Of a stretch of 64,000 nt of DNA, positions 36,301 to 51,800 are shown piece after piece. Made by a program: the position numbers and the translations under genes. The notes beneath the pieces are model-generated. The model was not told where the DNA came from, did not search any database, and saw nothing but the letters and a program-made list of their open reading frames with translations. Origin of the DNA: Tenodera sinensis (lineage: Eukaryota; Arthropoda; Insecta; Mantodea; Mantidae); assembly GCA_030765045.1 (NCBI GenBank), contig CM060964.1, positions 171,272,719-171,336,718 of the forward strand. The letters are read 5' to 3'. The first letter of the stretch is position 1, and each line of letters begins with the position of its first letter.

Positions 36301-39300
36301 CACACCGCCACACATCACCACACCACACTATACACACACAGACACATACCGCCACACACCATCACACCACACCATACACGCACACCGCCACACACAACCA
36401 CACCACACCGTACACACACATAGACAGTTACCGCCACACACCACCACGCCACACCATGCACACACACCGCCACACACCACCACACCGCACCATACACACA
36501 GACACACACCGCCACACACCACCACACCACACCACACCATACACACACAGACACATACCGCCACACACCAACAACACCACATCATACCCACACAGACACA
36601 CACCGCCACACACCACCAAGCCACACCATACACACACAGACACACATCGCCACACACCACCACGCCACACCATACACACAGACACACACCGCCACACACC
36701 ACCAAGCCACACCATACACACACAAACACACACCGCCACACACCACCACACCACACCATACACACAGACACACTCCGCCACACACCACCACGCCACACCA
36801 TACACACACAGACACACACCGCCACACACCACCACGCCACACCACATCATACACACACAGACACATACCGCCACACACCATCACACCACACCATACACAC
36901 ACCGCCACACACCACCACACTTCACCGTACACACACATAGACACTTACCGCCACACACCACCACGCCACACCATGCACACACACCGCCACACACCACCAC
37001 ACCACACCATACACACACAGACACACACCATCACGCCACACCATACACACAGACACACACCACCACACACCACCACGCCACACCATACACACAGACACAC
37101 ACCGCCACACACCACCACGGCACACCATACGCACACACACCGCCAGACACCACCACGCCACACCATACACACAGACACACACCGCCACACAACACCACGC
37201 CACACCATACACTCACAGACACACACCGCCACACACCACCACACCACACCACCACACCACACCACCACACCACACCATACACACACCGCCACACACCACC
37301 GTACACACACAGACAGACACCGCCACACACACAGACACACACCGCCACACACACAGACACACACCGCCACACACACCGACACACCACCACGCCACACCAT
37401 ACACACAGACACATACCGCCACACACCATCACACCACACCATACACACACACCGCCACACACCACCACACCACACCGTACACACACATAGACACATACCG
37501 CCACACACCACCACACCACACCATACACACACAGACACACACCGCCACACACCACCACGCCACACCATGCACACACCGCCACACACCACCACACCGCACC
37601 ATACACACACAGACACACACCGCCACACACCACCACGCCACACCATACACACAGACACACACCGCCACACACCACCACGCCACACCATACACACAGACAC
37701 ACACCGCCACACACCACCACGTCACACCATACACACAGACAAACACCGCCACACACCACCACACCATACACACACAGTAACACACCACCACACACCACCA
37801 CGCCACAGCATACACACACACACAGACACACAGCCACACACCAACACGCCATACCATACACTCACACTGACACACACAGCCACACACCACCACGCCACAC
37901 CATACACACACACACCACCACACACCACCACGCCACACCATACACACAGACACACACCGCCACACACCACCACACCACACCATACACACACAGCGCCATA
38001 CACTACACACCACACCATACACATACACCGCCACACACCACCACACCACACACACACATAGACACATACCGCCAGACACCACCACAACACACCATACACA
38101 CAGAGACACACACCGCCACACACCACCACGCCACACCATGCACACACACCGCCACACACCACCACACCACACCATACACACAGACACATTCCGCCACTCA
38201 CCACCACACAACACCATACACACACAGACACACACCGCCACACACCAGCAGGCCACACCATACACACACAGACACACACCGCCACACACCACCACGCCAC
38301 ACCATACACACACAGACACACACCGCCACACAGCACCACGCCACACCTTACACACACAGACACACACCACCACACCACACCACACCATACACACACAGAC
38401 ACATACCGCCACACACCAACAACACCACATTATACACACACAGACACACACCGCCACACACCACCACGCCACACCATACACACACAGACACACATCGCCA
38501 CACACCACCACGCCACACCATACACACAGACACACAACGCCACACACCACCAAGCCACACCATACACACACAGACACACACCGCCACACACCACCACACC
38601 ATACACACAGACACACTCCGCCACACACCACCACGCCACACCATACACACACAGACACACACCGCCACACACCACCACGCCACACCACACCATACACACA
38701 CAGACACATACCGCCACACACCATCACACCACACCATACACACACCGCCACACACCACCACACTTCACCGTACACACACATAGACACTTACCGCCACACA
38801 CCACCACGCCACACCATGCACACACACCGCCACACACCACCACACCACACCATACACACAGACACACACAGCCACACACCACCACGGTACACCATACACA
38901 CACAGACACACACCGCCACACAGCACCACGCCACACCATACACACACAGACACACACCGCCACACCCCACCACAGAACACCATACACACAGACACACCAC
39001 CACGCCACACCATACACACAGACACACAGCGCCACACACCGCCACACACCACCACGCCACACCATACACACACACCGCCACACATCACCACACCACACCA
39101 TACACACACAGACACATACCGCCACACACCATCACACCACACCATACACGCACACCGCCACACACAACCACACCACACCGTACACACACATAGACAGTCA
39201 CCGCCACACACCACCACGCCACACCATGCACACACACCGCCACACACCACCACACCACACCATACACACAGACACACACCGCCACACACCACCACACCAC

Positions 39301-42300
39301 ACCACACCATACACACACAGACACATACCGCCACACACCAACAACACCACATCATACACACACAGACACACACCGCCACACACCACCACGCCACACCATA
39401 CACACACAGGCACACATCGCCACACACCACCACGCCACACCATACACACAGACACACACCGCCACACACCACCAAGCCACACCATACACACACAGACACA
39501 CACCGCCACACACCACCACACCACACCATACACACAGACACACTCCGCCACACACCACCACGCCACACTATACACACACAGACACACACCGCCACACACC
39601 ACCACGCCACACCACACCATACACACACAGACACATACCGCCACACACCATCACACCACACCATACACACACACCGCCACACACCACCACACTTCACCGT
39701 ACACACACATAGACACTTACCGCCACACACCACCACGCCACACCATGCACACACACCGCCACACAGCACCACACCACACCATACACACACAGACACACAC
39801 CATCACGCCACACCATACACACAGACACACACCGCCACACACCACCACGCCACACCATACACACACCGCCACACACCACCACGGCACACCATACGCACAC
39901 ACACCGCCACACACCACCACGCCACACCATACACACCGCCACACAACACCACGCCACACCATACACACACAGACACACACCGCCGTACACCACCACACCC
40001 CACCACCACACCACACCATACACACACCGCCACACACCACCGTACACACACAGACAGACACCGCCACACACACAGACACACACCGCCACACACACAGACA
40101 CACACCGCCACACACACCGACACACCACCACGCCACACCATACACACACAGACACATACCGCGACACACCATCACACCACACCATACACATACACCGCCA
40201 CACACCACCACACCACACCGTACACACACATAGACACATACCGCCACACACCACCACACCACACCATACACACACAGACACACACCGCCACACACCACCA
40301 CGCCACACCATGCACACACCGCCACACACCACCACACCGCACCATACACACAGACACACACCGCCACACACCACCACGCCACACCATACACACAGACACA
40401 CACCGCCACACACCACCACGCCACACCATACACACACAGACACATACCGCGACACACCATCACACCACACCATACACATACACCGCCACACACCACCACA
40501 CCACACCGAACACACACATAGACACATACCGCCACACACCACCACACCGCACCATACACACAGACACACACCGCTACACACCACCACGCCACACCATACA
40601 CACAGACACACACCGCCACACACCACCACGTCACACCATACACACAGACAAACACCGCCACACACCACCACACCATACACACACCGCCACACACCACCAC
40701 GCCACAGCATACACACACACAGACACACAGCCACACACCACCACGCCATACCATACACACACACTGACACACACCACCACGCCACACCATACACACACAC
40801 CACCACACACCACCACGCCGCACCATACACACACAGACACACAGCGCCACACAGCACCATACACACATATACCATACACTCACCACCACACACACAGACA
40901 CACCACCAGATCACACCATACACACACCGCCACACACAGACACCGCCACGTCACACCATACACTTATACCATACACACACCGCCACACACACAGACACAC
41001 CACCACGCCACACCATACACACACAGACACACACCGCCACACACCACCACGCCGCACCATACACACCCAGACACACACCGCCACACAGCACCATACACAC
41101 ATATACCATACACACACCGCCATACACACAGACACACCACCACATCACACCATACACACACCGCCACACATAGACACCGCCACATCACACCATACACACA
41201 CCGCCACATACACAGACACACCACCACACCACACGATACACACTACGCCACACACAGAAACATCACCACACCACACTACCAAACACATACCATACGCACA
41301 CCGCCCTACACACAGACACACCACCACACCACACCATACACTCATAGCTTACACACACCGCCACACACAGACACACCACCACACCACACCATACACACAT
41401 ACCATACACACACCGCTACCCACACAGACACACCACCAGACCAAACCATACAGACACACCATACACACACCGCCACACACAGACACACCACCACACCACA
41501 CCATCACCACACACATACCATCCACACATCGCCATACACAGACACACCTTCACATCACACCACCACCACCCACATACCATACACACACCGCCACACACAG
41601 ACGTACCACCACGCACACACCGCCACACACATACTACACACAAACCACACCATACACACACCGCCACACACGGACACATCACCATGAAAACACCGCCACA
41701 CACATACCACACACAGACACATCACCACACTAATACCACACACACACACCAATCCATACACACACAGACACACCACCACGCCCACACCGCCACACACATA
41801 CCACACACACACACACCACACCATACGCACACCGCCACACTCACAGACACACCACCACGCACGTACCATACACACCACACCATACCATACAGACATCGCC
41901 ACACACAGACACACACCGCCACACACATACCACACACACCACACACACACCGCCACCCACAGACACACCACCACGCCACACCATACACACACAGACGCAC
42001 ACCGCCACACACAGACACACCACCACGCCACACCTTACACTCACCGCTACACACAGACACACCACCACGCCACACCATACACACACCGCCACACACAGAC
42101 ACACCACCACGCCACACCATACACACACCGCCACACACAGACACACAAGCAGGCCCCACTCACACACACGGCCAAACACACCACCGCACAAACACATACA
42201 CCGCCATACACATACCACACACACCACACCATACACACCGCCACACACGCACACACCGCCACACACGCCACACCGTACAATACACACACCGCCACACACA

Positions 42301-44237
42301 GACACACACCGCCACACACACCACACACACCACACACACACCGCCACACACACGCACACACCACACCATACCATACACACACTGCCACACACAGACACAC
42401 TGCCACACACCGCCACACACACGCACACACCACACACACCACACACACCGCCACACACACCACACACACCGCCACACACACCACACACACCACGCACACA
42501 CTGCCACACACATATTACACACAGCACACCATACTATACACACCACACACACCACACGCACCACACACACCGCCACACACACGCCGCCGCACAAGCACAT
42601 ACAGCGCCACAGACAACACCACACACACCACACACACCGCCACACACAACCACGCCGCACCATACACACACAGACACACAGAGACACACACCGCCACACA
42701 CCACCACGCCACACCATACACACACAGACACACACCGCCACACAGCACCACGCCACGCCATACACACAGAGACACACACCGCCACACACCATCACGCCAC
42801 ACCATACACACAAAGACACACACTGCCACACACCACCACACCACACCATACACACACAGACACACACCACCACGCCACACCATACGCACACAGACACACA
42901 CCGCCACAAACCGCCACACACCACCACGCCACACCATACACACACACACCACCACACATCACCACACCACACCATACATACACACACAGACACACACCGC
43001 CACAGCCCACCACACCACACCATACACACACCGCCAAACACCACCACACTACACCATACACACAGACACATACCGCCACACACCATCACACCAAACCATA
43101 GACACACCGCCACACACCACCACACCACACCGTACACACACATAGACACTTACCGCCACACACCACCGCGCCACACCATGCACACACACCGCCACACACC
43201 ACCACACCACACCATACACACACAGACACACACCGCCACACACCACCACACCACACCATACACACAGACAGATACCGCCACTCACCAACAGCACCACACC
43301 ATACACACACAGACACACACCGCCACACACCACCACGCCACACCATACACACAGACACACACCACCACACACCACCACGCCACACCATACACACACAGAC
43401 ACACACAGACATACACCACCACACCACACCGTACACACACATAGACACTTACCGCCACACACCACCGCGCCACACCATGCACACACACCGCCACACACCA
43501 CCACACCACACCATACACACACAGACACACCGCCACACACCACCACACCACACCATACACACACAGACAGATACCGCCACACACCAACAACACCACACCA
43601 TACACACACAGACACACACCGCCACACACCACCACGCCACACAATACACACACAGACACACACCGCCACACAACACGACGCCACACCATACACACACAGA
43701 CACACACCGCCACACACCACCACGCCTCACCATGCACTCACACAGACACACACCGCCACAGACCACACCACACCATACACACAGAGACACACACCGCCAC
43801 GCACCACCACGCCACACCATACACACAGATACACACCACCACGCCACACTATACACACAGACACACCGCCACACACCACCACGCCACACCATACACACAG
43901 ACACACCACCAGGCCACACCATACACACACAGACACACACCGCCACACACCACCACGCCACACCATACACTCACACAGACACACACCGCCACACACCACC
44001 ACACCACTCCATACACACACCGCCACACACCGCCACACGCCACCACACCACACCATACGCACACCGCCACACACACACCACCACGCCACACCATACACAC
44101 AGACACACACCGCCACACACCACCACGCCACACCATACGCACTCACACAGACACACACCGCCACACACCACCACACCACACCATACACACACACAGATAC
44201 ACACCGCCACACACGACCACGCAACACCATACACACA
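30388..44237. repeat. CA-rich minisatellite array, middle block
   Basis: Same 44-45-bp family as the left block, continuing across the Polinton. About 41.2-42.6 kb holds variants with longer CACACA runs and ACACATACCAC, similar to the start of the window. No gene is seen in the 13.8 kb. Confidence 0.97.
31972..34760. repeat. Copy of the 1.65-5.94-kb part of the left array
   Basis: Rare variants occur in the same order in both places: CGCAGACCCACACC (about 1,651 and 31,967), CCTACTATACAC (about 1,691 and 32,009), ATAAACACATCGCC (about 2,463 and 32,808) and CTAAATATGCACAC (about 5,930 and 34,747). The right copy is about 1.5 kb shorter, largely because it lacks the 1,047-bp duplication. The two blocks are related by large-scale duplication. 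Confidence 0.8.
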
Positions 44238-44245
44238 CAGGCACA
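44238..44245. other. Target-site duplication of the R1-like element, left (CAGGCACA)
   Basis: CAGGCACA abuts the AAAT tail and recurs at 48859-48866 next to the truncated 5' end. Removing the element restores an array sequence (ATACACACACAGGCACACACCGCC-type unit) seen intact near 6,229 and 35,050. Confidence 0.85.
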
Positions 44246-44767
<522 letters not shown>

Positions 44768-45974
44768 TAAAAAAAACTGCAATAATAAACCCTGGCACCT
44801 AATTACTTAAACCAAGGCTTACATTCCAGATCCCTATTCGTTTATTTAACTTTCAAAAATATTTACAACAACAATATTCTACAAGTTATATGAATCTAAA
44901 TACTACAAAACATAAATATAAAATACAATAAAGTTAAAAGAAAAAGAAAAAAGATTTCAACATACACAAAATAAACATACTCAAAATTATAATTCATCAC
45001 ATCAAATATCTATACCAACATTTCCTCTAAAACCTAAAACAATCACAATACTCCTAATTAATTTAATATATAATTTTTTTTAATTTAATAAAATATTCAT
45101 TATTCAACAATCAAAATAAAAAGCTCAAATTAAAATTCCAAAATCGTATAATTAATTTCTTAACCTATTTACATAAACAATTATTTCAATTAGTAATAAT
45201 AATTAATTCATTAACTTTATTTCTAAATCATCAAACCAAAACAACCAACAAAACTTCTAATTCATATAAGAAAAATCAATCAATATACTAAAATAAATCT
45301 AATAAAAATATAATTAAACATTAAATCAACTACATTTACACATTATTTTAATTAAAAATTTCCTAAAATCAATAAAACAACAAATCTTCAATTCAACTTA
45401 CCAAAATAATTCCCATTTAAAAATATATCTCATTCTTCTAATAATATAATTTAATATTTAACAATTTTTTATTCAAATTTAATATATATATATATACACA
45501 CACAAAATATTTCCCATTTTATCCCCCCTTTTATAATATACTTACATAACTACATCAAATAAATTTCTACAAATCACTATTTAAACAAATTTACTGGTAT
45601 CTAGTAAATAACCGGTATCCGGTTAAAAATAATAAATACTACATCTAACTTAACACTAAGGCCGCCGGTGCCCGGCGGCCAACTGTACTGGTATCCAGCA
45701 CAAAAAACATCACTTGATATATTTCTAATATCACCTTTATATCCTTAACTCAAATTCATATTTCTTCACTTCCCCATTCGAACTCACAACATGCCACTTT
45801 TCTTTCCTCCTTAAATCACTGATAACATTAAAACAAATGATTCCCAAATTATTATTACCATTAGGGATTTTAAAACTCTCACTCAATCACTTCCCAAATT
45901 CACTTCACCTTCACCGCCACATAAATTATCACTTAATACTTCCTCCTCCTGCTATCTCTCCTCCTCAACCCAAC
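44768..45974 (-). other. C-poor 3' region of the retrotransposon
   Basis: About 1.2 kb, AT-rich, with guanine almost absent from the plus strand (cytosine from the sense strand) between about 44.86 and 45.59 kb. No ORF of substance. It contains the hairpin cluster at 45591-45698, the only GC-rich spot. Confidence 0.75.
45591..45698. other. Cluster of four short hairpins with GG-TAT-CC cores
   Basis: Hairpins: TTACTGG/CTAGTAA (loop TAT) at 45591-45607; TAACCGG/CCGGTTA (loop TAT) at 45609-45625, a perfect 7-bp stem; GGCCGCCGG/CCGGCGGCC (loop TGC) at 45660-45680, a perfect 9-bp stem; CTGG/CCAG (loop TAT) at 45688-45698. Each closes with GG...CC (or GG...CT) over a 3-nt loop. They are seen directly; function is unknown, but 3' structures guide reverse transcriptase in some LINEs. 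Confidence 0.8.
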
Positions 45975-47035
45975 TGCTGTCCTCTCCCTGCTGGTTTCTC
46001 CTCCATCTCAATCGATCTCCTGCCCTTAAACCTTACACACTCACTCACTCACTCACTCCTTTCATCTTCCTGCTGATTACTCCTCCATCTCGATCCATCT
46101 ACTCTCCATACTGATTTCTCTTCCATCTCGGTCGAATTCCTTTCCTCTCTCTGCTAATTACTCCTCCATCTCGGTCGATCTCCTCTCCTCTCTCTGCTAA
46201 TTACTCCTCCATTGCGGTCAATCTCCTCTCCTCTCCCTACTGATTACTCCTCCATCTCAATCCATCTCCTCGGCTCTCCCTGTGGGTTTCTCCTCCATCT
46301 CGATGCATCACCTCTCCCTGCTGATCTCTCCTCCATCTCGATCCATCTCCTCTCCTCTCCCTGCTGATCTCTCCTCCATCTCGATCCATCTCCTCTCTCT
46401 GCTGGTCTCTCCTCTATCTCGATCCATCTCCTCTCCTCTCCCTGCTAAATTCTCCTGCACCTCGATCCATCTCCTCTCCCTGCTGATCTCTCCTCTATCT
46501 CGATCCATCTCCTCTCCTCTCCCTGCTGATCTCTCCTCCATCTCGATCCATCTCCTCTCTCTGCTGGTCTCTCCTCTATCTCGATCCATCTCCTCTCCTC
46601 TCCCTGCTAAATTCTCCTGCACCTCGATCCATCTCCTCTCCTCTCCCTGCTGATCTCTCCTCCATCTCGATCCATCTCCTCTCCTCTCCCTGCTGATCTC
46701 TCCTCCATCTCGATCCATCTCCTCTCTCTGCTGGTCTCTCCTCTATCTCGATCCATCTCCTCTCCTCTCCCTGCTAAATTCTCCTGCACCTCGTTCCATC
46801 TCCTCTCCCTGCTGATCTCTCCTCTATCTCGATCCATCTCCTCTCCTCTCCCTGCTGAATTCTCCTTCACCTCGATCCATCTCCTCTCCCTACTAATATC
46901 TCCTCCATCTCGATCCATCTCCTCACCTCTCCCTGCTGATTTCTCCTCCATCTCTACACATCACCCCTTCTATCCCTGCTGATCTCTCCTCTATCTCGAT
47001 CCGTCTCCTCTCTCTCTCCCTACGATCTCTCCTCC
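45975..47035. repeat. Pyrimidine-rich minisatellite (39/44-bp units)
   Basis: Units such as CTGATCTCTCCTCCATCTCG followed by ATCCATCTCCTCTCC recur with periods of about 44 or 39 bp, depending on an optional TCCTC. A short (ACTC)n stretch is at 46031-46058. One strand is almost all pyrimidine, a composition that can form triplex DNA. On the retrotransposon sense strand it is GA-rich and stays open in several frames, continuing the C-terminal end of the RT ORF. Confidence 0.93.
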
Positions 47036-48858
47036 ATATCTATTATCATTAACCTCCTCATCTTGTGCTACTACTCTTTCCTCTTGTATCTGGTGAGATC
47101 TCAATCTCCTTGGTTCTATAACTACATTAACATTATGTGGTTGTCGCCTAGCTGGTAATCGCTCCTCCTCCCACGCAATCTTACTTATTTTGTCCGCCAG
47201 CTTGTGAAGATGCTCGTATAAATCCTTATTCCTAATAATGTTATAAATATAATTGCCGCTCAGTGCCTGTCTCTCTTCTCTTGTTTGCTCGCTGTACTTA
47301 ACACATTCAAATAGCGCATGCTCAGGTGTGTCCTGCACATTGCATCTGCCACATATATCGTTATCAGTCCTTTGTATTTTTAGCCAGTATGTCTTATATG
47401 GTCCATGCCCAGTTAAATAATGTAATAAACCTCTAGTGGGCTGCACATGCTTCAATTTTAATCTTTCTTTAATATTATTAAAAAGATGATAAGTTCTCCT
47501 TCCGGCGATCGTACTATCCCATTCCTCTTGAAAACTTAGAAGTAAATTACATTTTATTTCTCTTATATTTGCACAATTTCTTCCCACTATGTCTTGGACC
47601 TTCCTTAATTCTCCTTTATTATGCCAGAAAATTGCCCCTCTTAACTTGATGGTGTAATCGATCGGCCAAACGCCAATGGAGACTAATAGTGCTAGTGTCG
47701 GTGTCGTGTTGACAGCTCCTGTATACCTTGGTAAAATTTTTCGCTGAGTTCTTCTTAGCAAGGTTTTAATTTGGACATTCCACATCCTAAACGCCAATAC
47801 ACTTGCGCCATACGTTATTATGGATGCAAAAATGCTGGTGTGATACGAGGTTATTGCATTAAACGGTATCCTATATTCAAACTGCACTATTCTGGCTAAT
47901 TTCATCATAACTTTCTCTGCCTTTGTCCTAACATACTCAGTATGCTTTCTAAAAAGTAATTTATCATCTAAAAGTATGCCTAAATATTTTGCTTCATTTT
48001 GTCTTCTAATATTTTGATTATTATATTTAATTGTAGGATTCCTTTTAAAGTTTCCTTTTAAAACCATATAAGCTGACTTGGCTGGGGCCACTTGAAGTTT
48101 GGTTGCACTGCACCAACCGCTTAATGTTGTGGTTAAATTCCTGGCCCTTTCCTCAATTTCATTTCTATTGTTGCCTTCGATTAAAAATAATATATCATCG
48201 GCATATGCAATAACCTCCATTACATTATTATTACCTGTCAATTCATCTAATAAGGTCTCCAATAAGATGTCCCAAAAGGTTGGTCCGAGGATCGAACCCT
48301 GGGGGCATCCCTTGGTGATGTGTCGAATTAAATTGCTACTGGCACCTTTAATAATCACTCTTCGGTCTTTACAATAATCCAATAAAATCAAATACAAGGA
48401 TTTGGGAATTCCTTTAAGTCGCAATCTTTCAAAGAGTGCCGGCCACCAAAGGTTATCGAACGCCCCAGAAATATCAACTAGGATTCCAATGACATACTTA
48501 GAGGTTGAAGCTTTAGTCGATATTATTAATTTATTGATAGCATCTTCAGTAGAGCAACCTTTCCTAAAGCCATATTGCTTATTATTAAGTCCAATCATTA
48601 AGCGGAATTCTTTTAATCTTTTACATATTAATTCTTCCAAAACCTTCCCAAGAGTATTCAGTAGACAGATCGGCCTATATGACTTTGGATCCTTGGGGTC
48701 CTTATCTGCACCTTTTTTAAGTGTAATTAATCTTGCTTCTTTCCAACAGTAAGGATAGCGTCCTTGCCAGAGACAGTCATTAAATAATTTATGTAATATT
48801 GGTGTAAGATCATGTTCTATACAGGTCAATACTTCATTAATCATTCCATCTGATAAGG
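46991..48858 (-). CDS. Reverse transcriptase of R1-like retrotransposon, 5'-truncated
   Basis: About 622 residues, open throughout. Visible: the LITLKKGADKDPKDPKSYRP and CLLNTLGKVLE block, QYGFRKGCSTEDAI, the IGILVDISGAFDN catalytic Asp, GCPQGSILGP, the AYADDILFL catalytic pair, and a C-terminal CGRCNVQDTPEHALFEC zinc motif (CX2CX7HX4C). This order and wording match the R1 clade, insect LINEs. The frame continues upstream into the minisatellite, but only by chance. The last residues (GGEIVGRERGDGSR) are already minisatellite-like, so the coding end and the repeat share an origin. Confidence 0.88.
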
Positions 48859-48866
48859 CAGGCACA
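48859..48866. other. Target-site duplication of the R1-like element, right (CAGGCACA)
   Basis: Identical to 44238-44245 and followed directly by array sequence. Confidence 0.85.
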
Positions 48867-51800
48867 CACCGCCACACACCGCCACACATCGCCACACACC
48901 ACCACGTCACACCATACACACAAACACACACCGCCACACACCACCACGCCACACCATACACACACACCGCCACACACCGCCACACATCGCCACACACCAC
49001 CACGCCACACCATACACACACACCGCCACACACCACCACGCCACACTATACACACACATCGCCACACACCACCACGCCACACCATACACACACACCATCA
49101 CACATCGCCACACACCACCACGCCACACCATACACACACACCGCCACACACCACCACGCCACACCATACACACACATCGCCACACACCACCACGCCACAC
49201 CATACACACACACCGCCACACATCGCCACACACCACCACGCCACACCATACACACACACCGCCACACACCACCACGCCACACCATACACACATCGCCACA
49301 CACCACCACGCCACACCATACACACACACCGCCACACACCACCACGCCACACCATACACACACATCGCCACACACCACCACGCCACACCATACACACACA
49401 CCGCCACACATCGCCACACACCACCACGCCACACCATACACACAGACACACACCGCCACACACCACCACGCCACACCATACACACACACCGCCACACACC
49501 GCCACACATCGCCACACACCACCACGCCACACCATACACACAAACACACACCGCCACACACCACCACGCCACACCATACACACACAGACACACACCGCCA
49601 CACACCACCACGCCACACCATACACACACACCGCCACACACCGCCACACATCGCCACACACCACCACGTCACACCATAAACACAGACACACACCGCCACA
49701 CACCACCACGCCACACCATACACACACAGACACACCGCCACACACCACCACACCACAGCATACACACACAGGCACACAACACCACACCACACCATACACA
49801 CAGACACAGACACACTCCGCCACACACCACCACACCACACCATACACACAGACACACACCGCCACACACCACCACGCCACACCATACACACACAGACACA
49901 CACCGCCACACACCACCATACACACACAGACACACACCGCCACGCCACACCATACACACAGACACACACCCCCACACACTACCACACCCCACCATACACA
50001 GAGACACACACCGCCACACACCACCACACCACACCATACACACACAGATACACACCGCCACACACGACCACGCAACACCATACACACACAGGCACACACC
50101 GCCACACACCATCACACCACACCATACACATCCACCGCCACACACCACCACACCACACCGTACACACACATAGACACATACCGCCACACACCACCACACC
50201 ACACCATACACACACAGACACACACCGCCACACACCACCACGCCACACCATGCACACACACCGCCACACACCACCACACCACACCATACACACACAGACA
50301 CACACCGCCACACACCACCATACACACACAGACACACACCGCCACGCCACACCATACACACAGACACACACCCCCACACACTACCACACCCCACCATACA
50401 CAGAGACACACACCGCCACACACCACCACACCACACCATACACACACAGATACACACCGCCACACACGACCACGCAACACCATACACACACGGGCACACA
50501 CCGCCACACACCACCACGCCACACCATACACACACAGACACATACCGCCACACACCATCACACCACACCATACACATACACCGCCACACACCACCACACC
50601 ACACCGTACACACACATAGACACATACCGCCACACACCACCACACCACACCATACACACACAGACACACACCGCCACACACCACCACGCCACACCATGCA
50701 CACACACCGCCACACACCACCACACCACACCATACACACACAGACACACACCGCCACACACCACCACGCCACACCATACACACACAGACACACACCGCCA
50801 CACACCACCACGCCACACCATACACACAGACACACACCGCCACACACCACCACGTCACACCATACACACAGACAAACACCGCCACACACCACCACACCAT
50901 ACACACAGTCGCACACCGCCACACACCACCACGCCACAGCATACACACACAGACACACAGCCACACACCACCACGCCATACCATACACTCACACTGACAC
51001 ACACCGCCACACACCACCACGCCACACCATACACACACACAGACACACACCGCCACACACCACCACGCCGCACCATACACACACAGACACACACCGCCAC
51101 ACAGCACCATACACACATATACCATACACACACCGCCACACACACAGACACACCACCACATCACACCATACACACACCGCCACACACAGACACCGCCACG
51201 TCACACCATACACTTATACCATACACACACCGCCACACACACAGACACACCACCACGCCACACCACCACGCCACACCATACACACACAGACACACACCGC
51301 CACACACCACCACGCCGCACCATACACACCCAGACACACACCCTCACACAGCACCATACACACATATACCATACACACACCGCCACACACACAGACACAC
51401 CACCACATCACACCATACACACACCGCCACACACAGACACCGCCACATCACACCATACACACATACCATACACACACCGCCACACACCCAGACACACCAC
51501 CACACCACACCATACACACTACGCCACACACAGTAACATCACCACACCACACCACCAAACACATACCATACACACACCGCCACACACACAGACACACCAC
51601 CACACCACACCATACACTCATAGCTTACACACACCGCCACACACAGACACACCACCAGACCAAACCATACAGACACACCATACACACACCGCCACACACA
51701 GACACACCACCACACACCACCACGTCACACCATAAACACAGACACACACCGCCACACACCACCACGCCACACCATACACACACAGACACACCGCCACACA

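Noticed and set aside
45837..46653. Ser/Leu/Pro-rich small proteins on the plus strand
   Set aside because: They are antisense translations of the pyrimidine-rich minisatellite in the retrotransposon 3' region.
48859..49039. N-terminal extension of the RT ORF
   Set aside because: It reads through the target duplication into minisatellite; fortuitous open frame.
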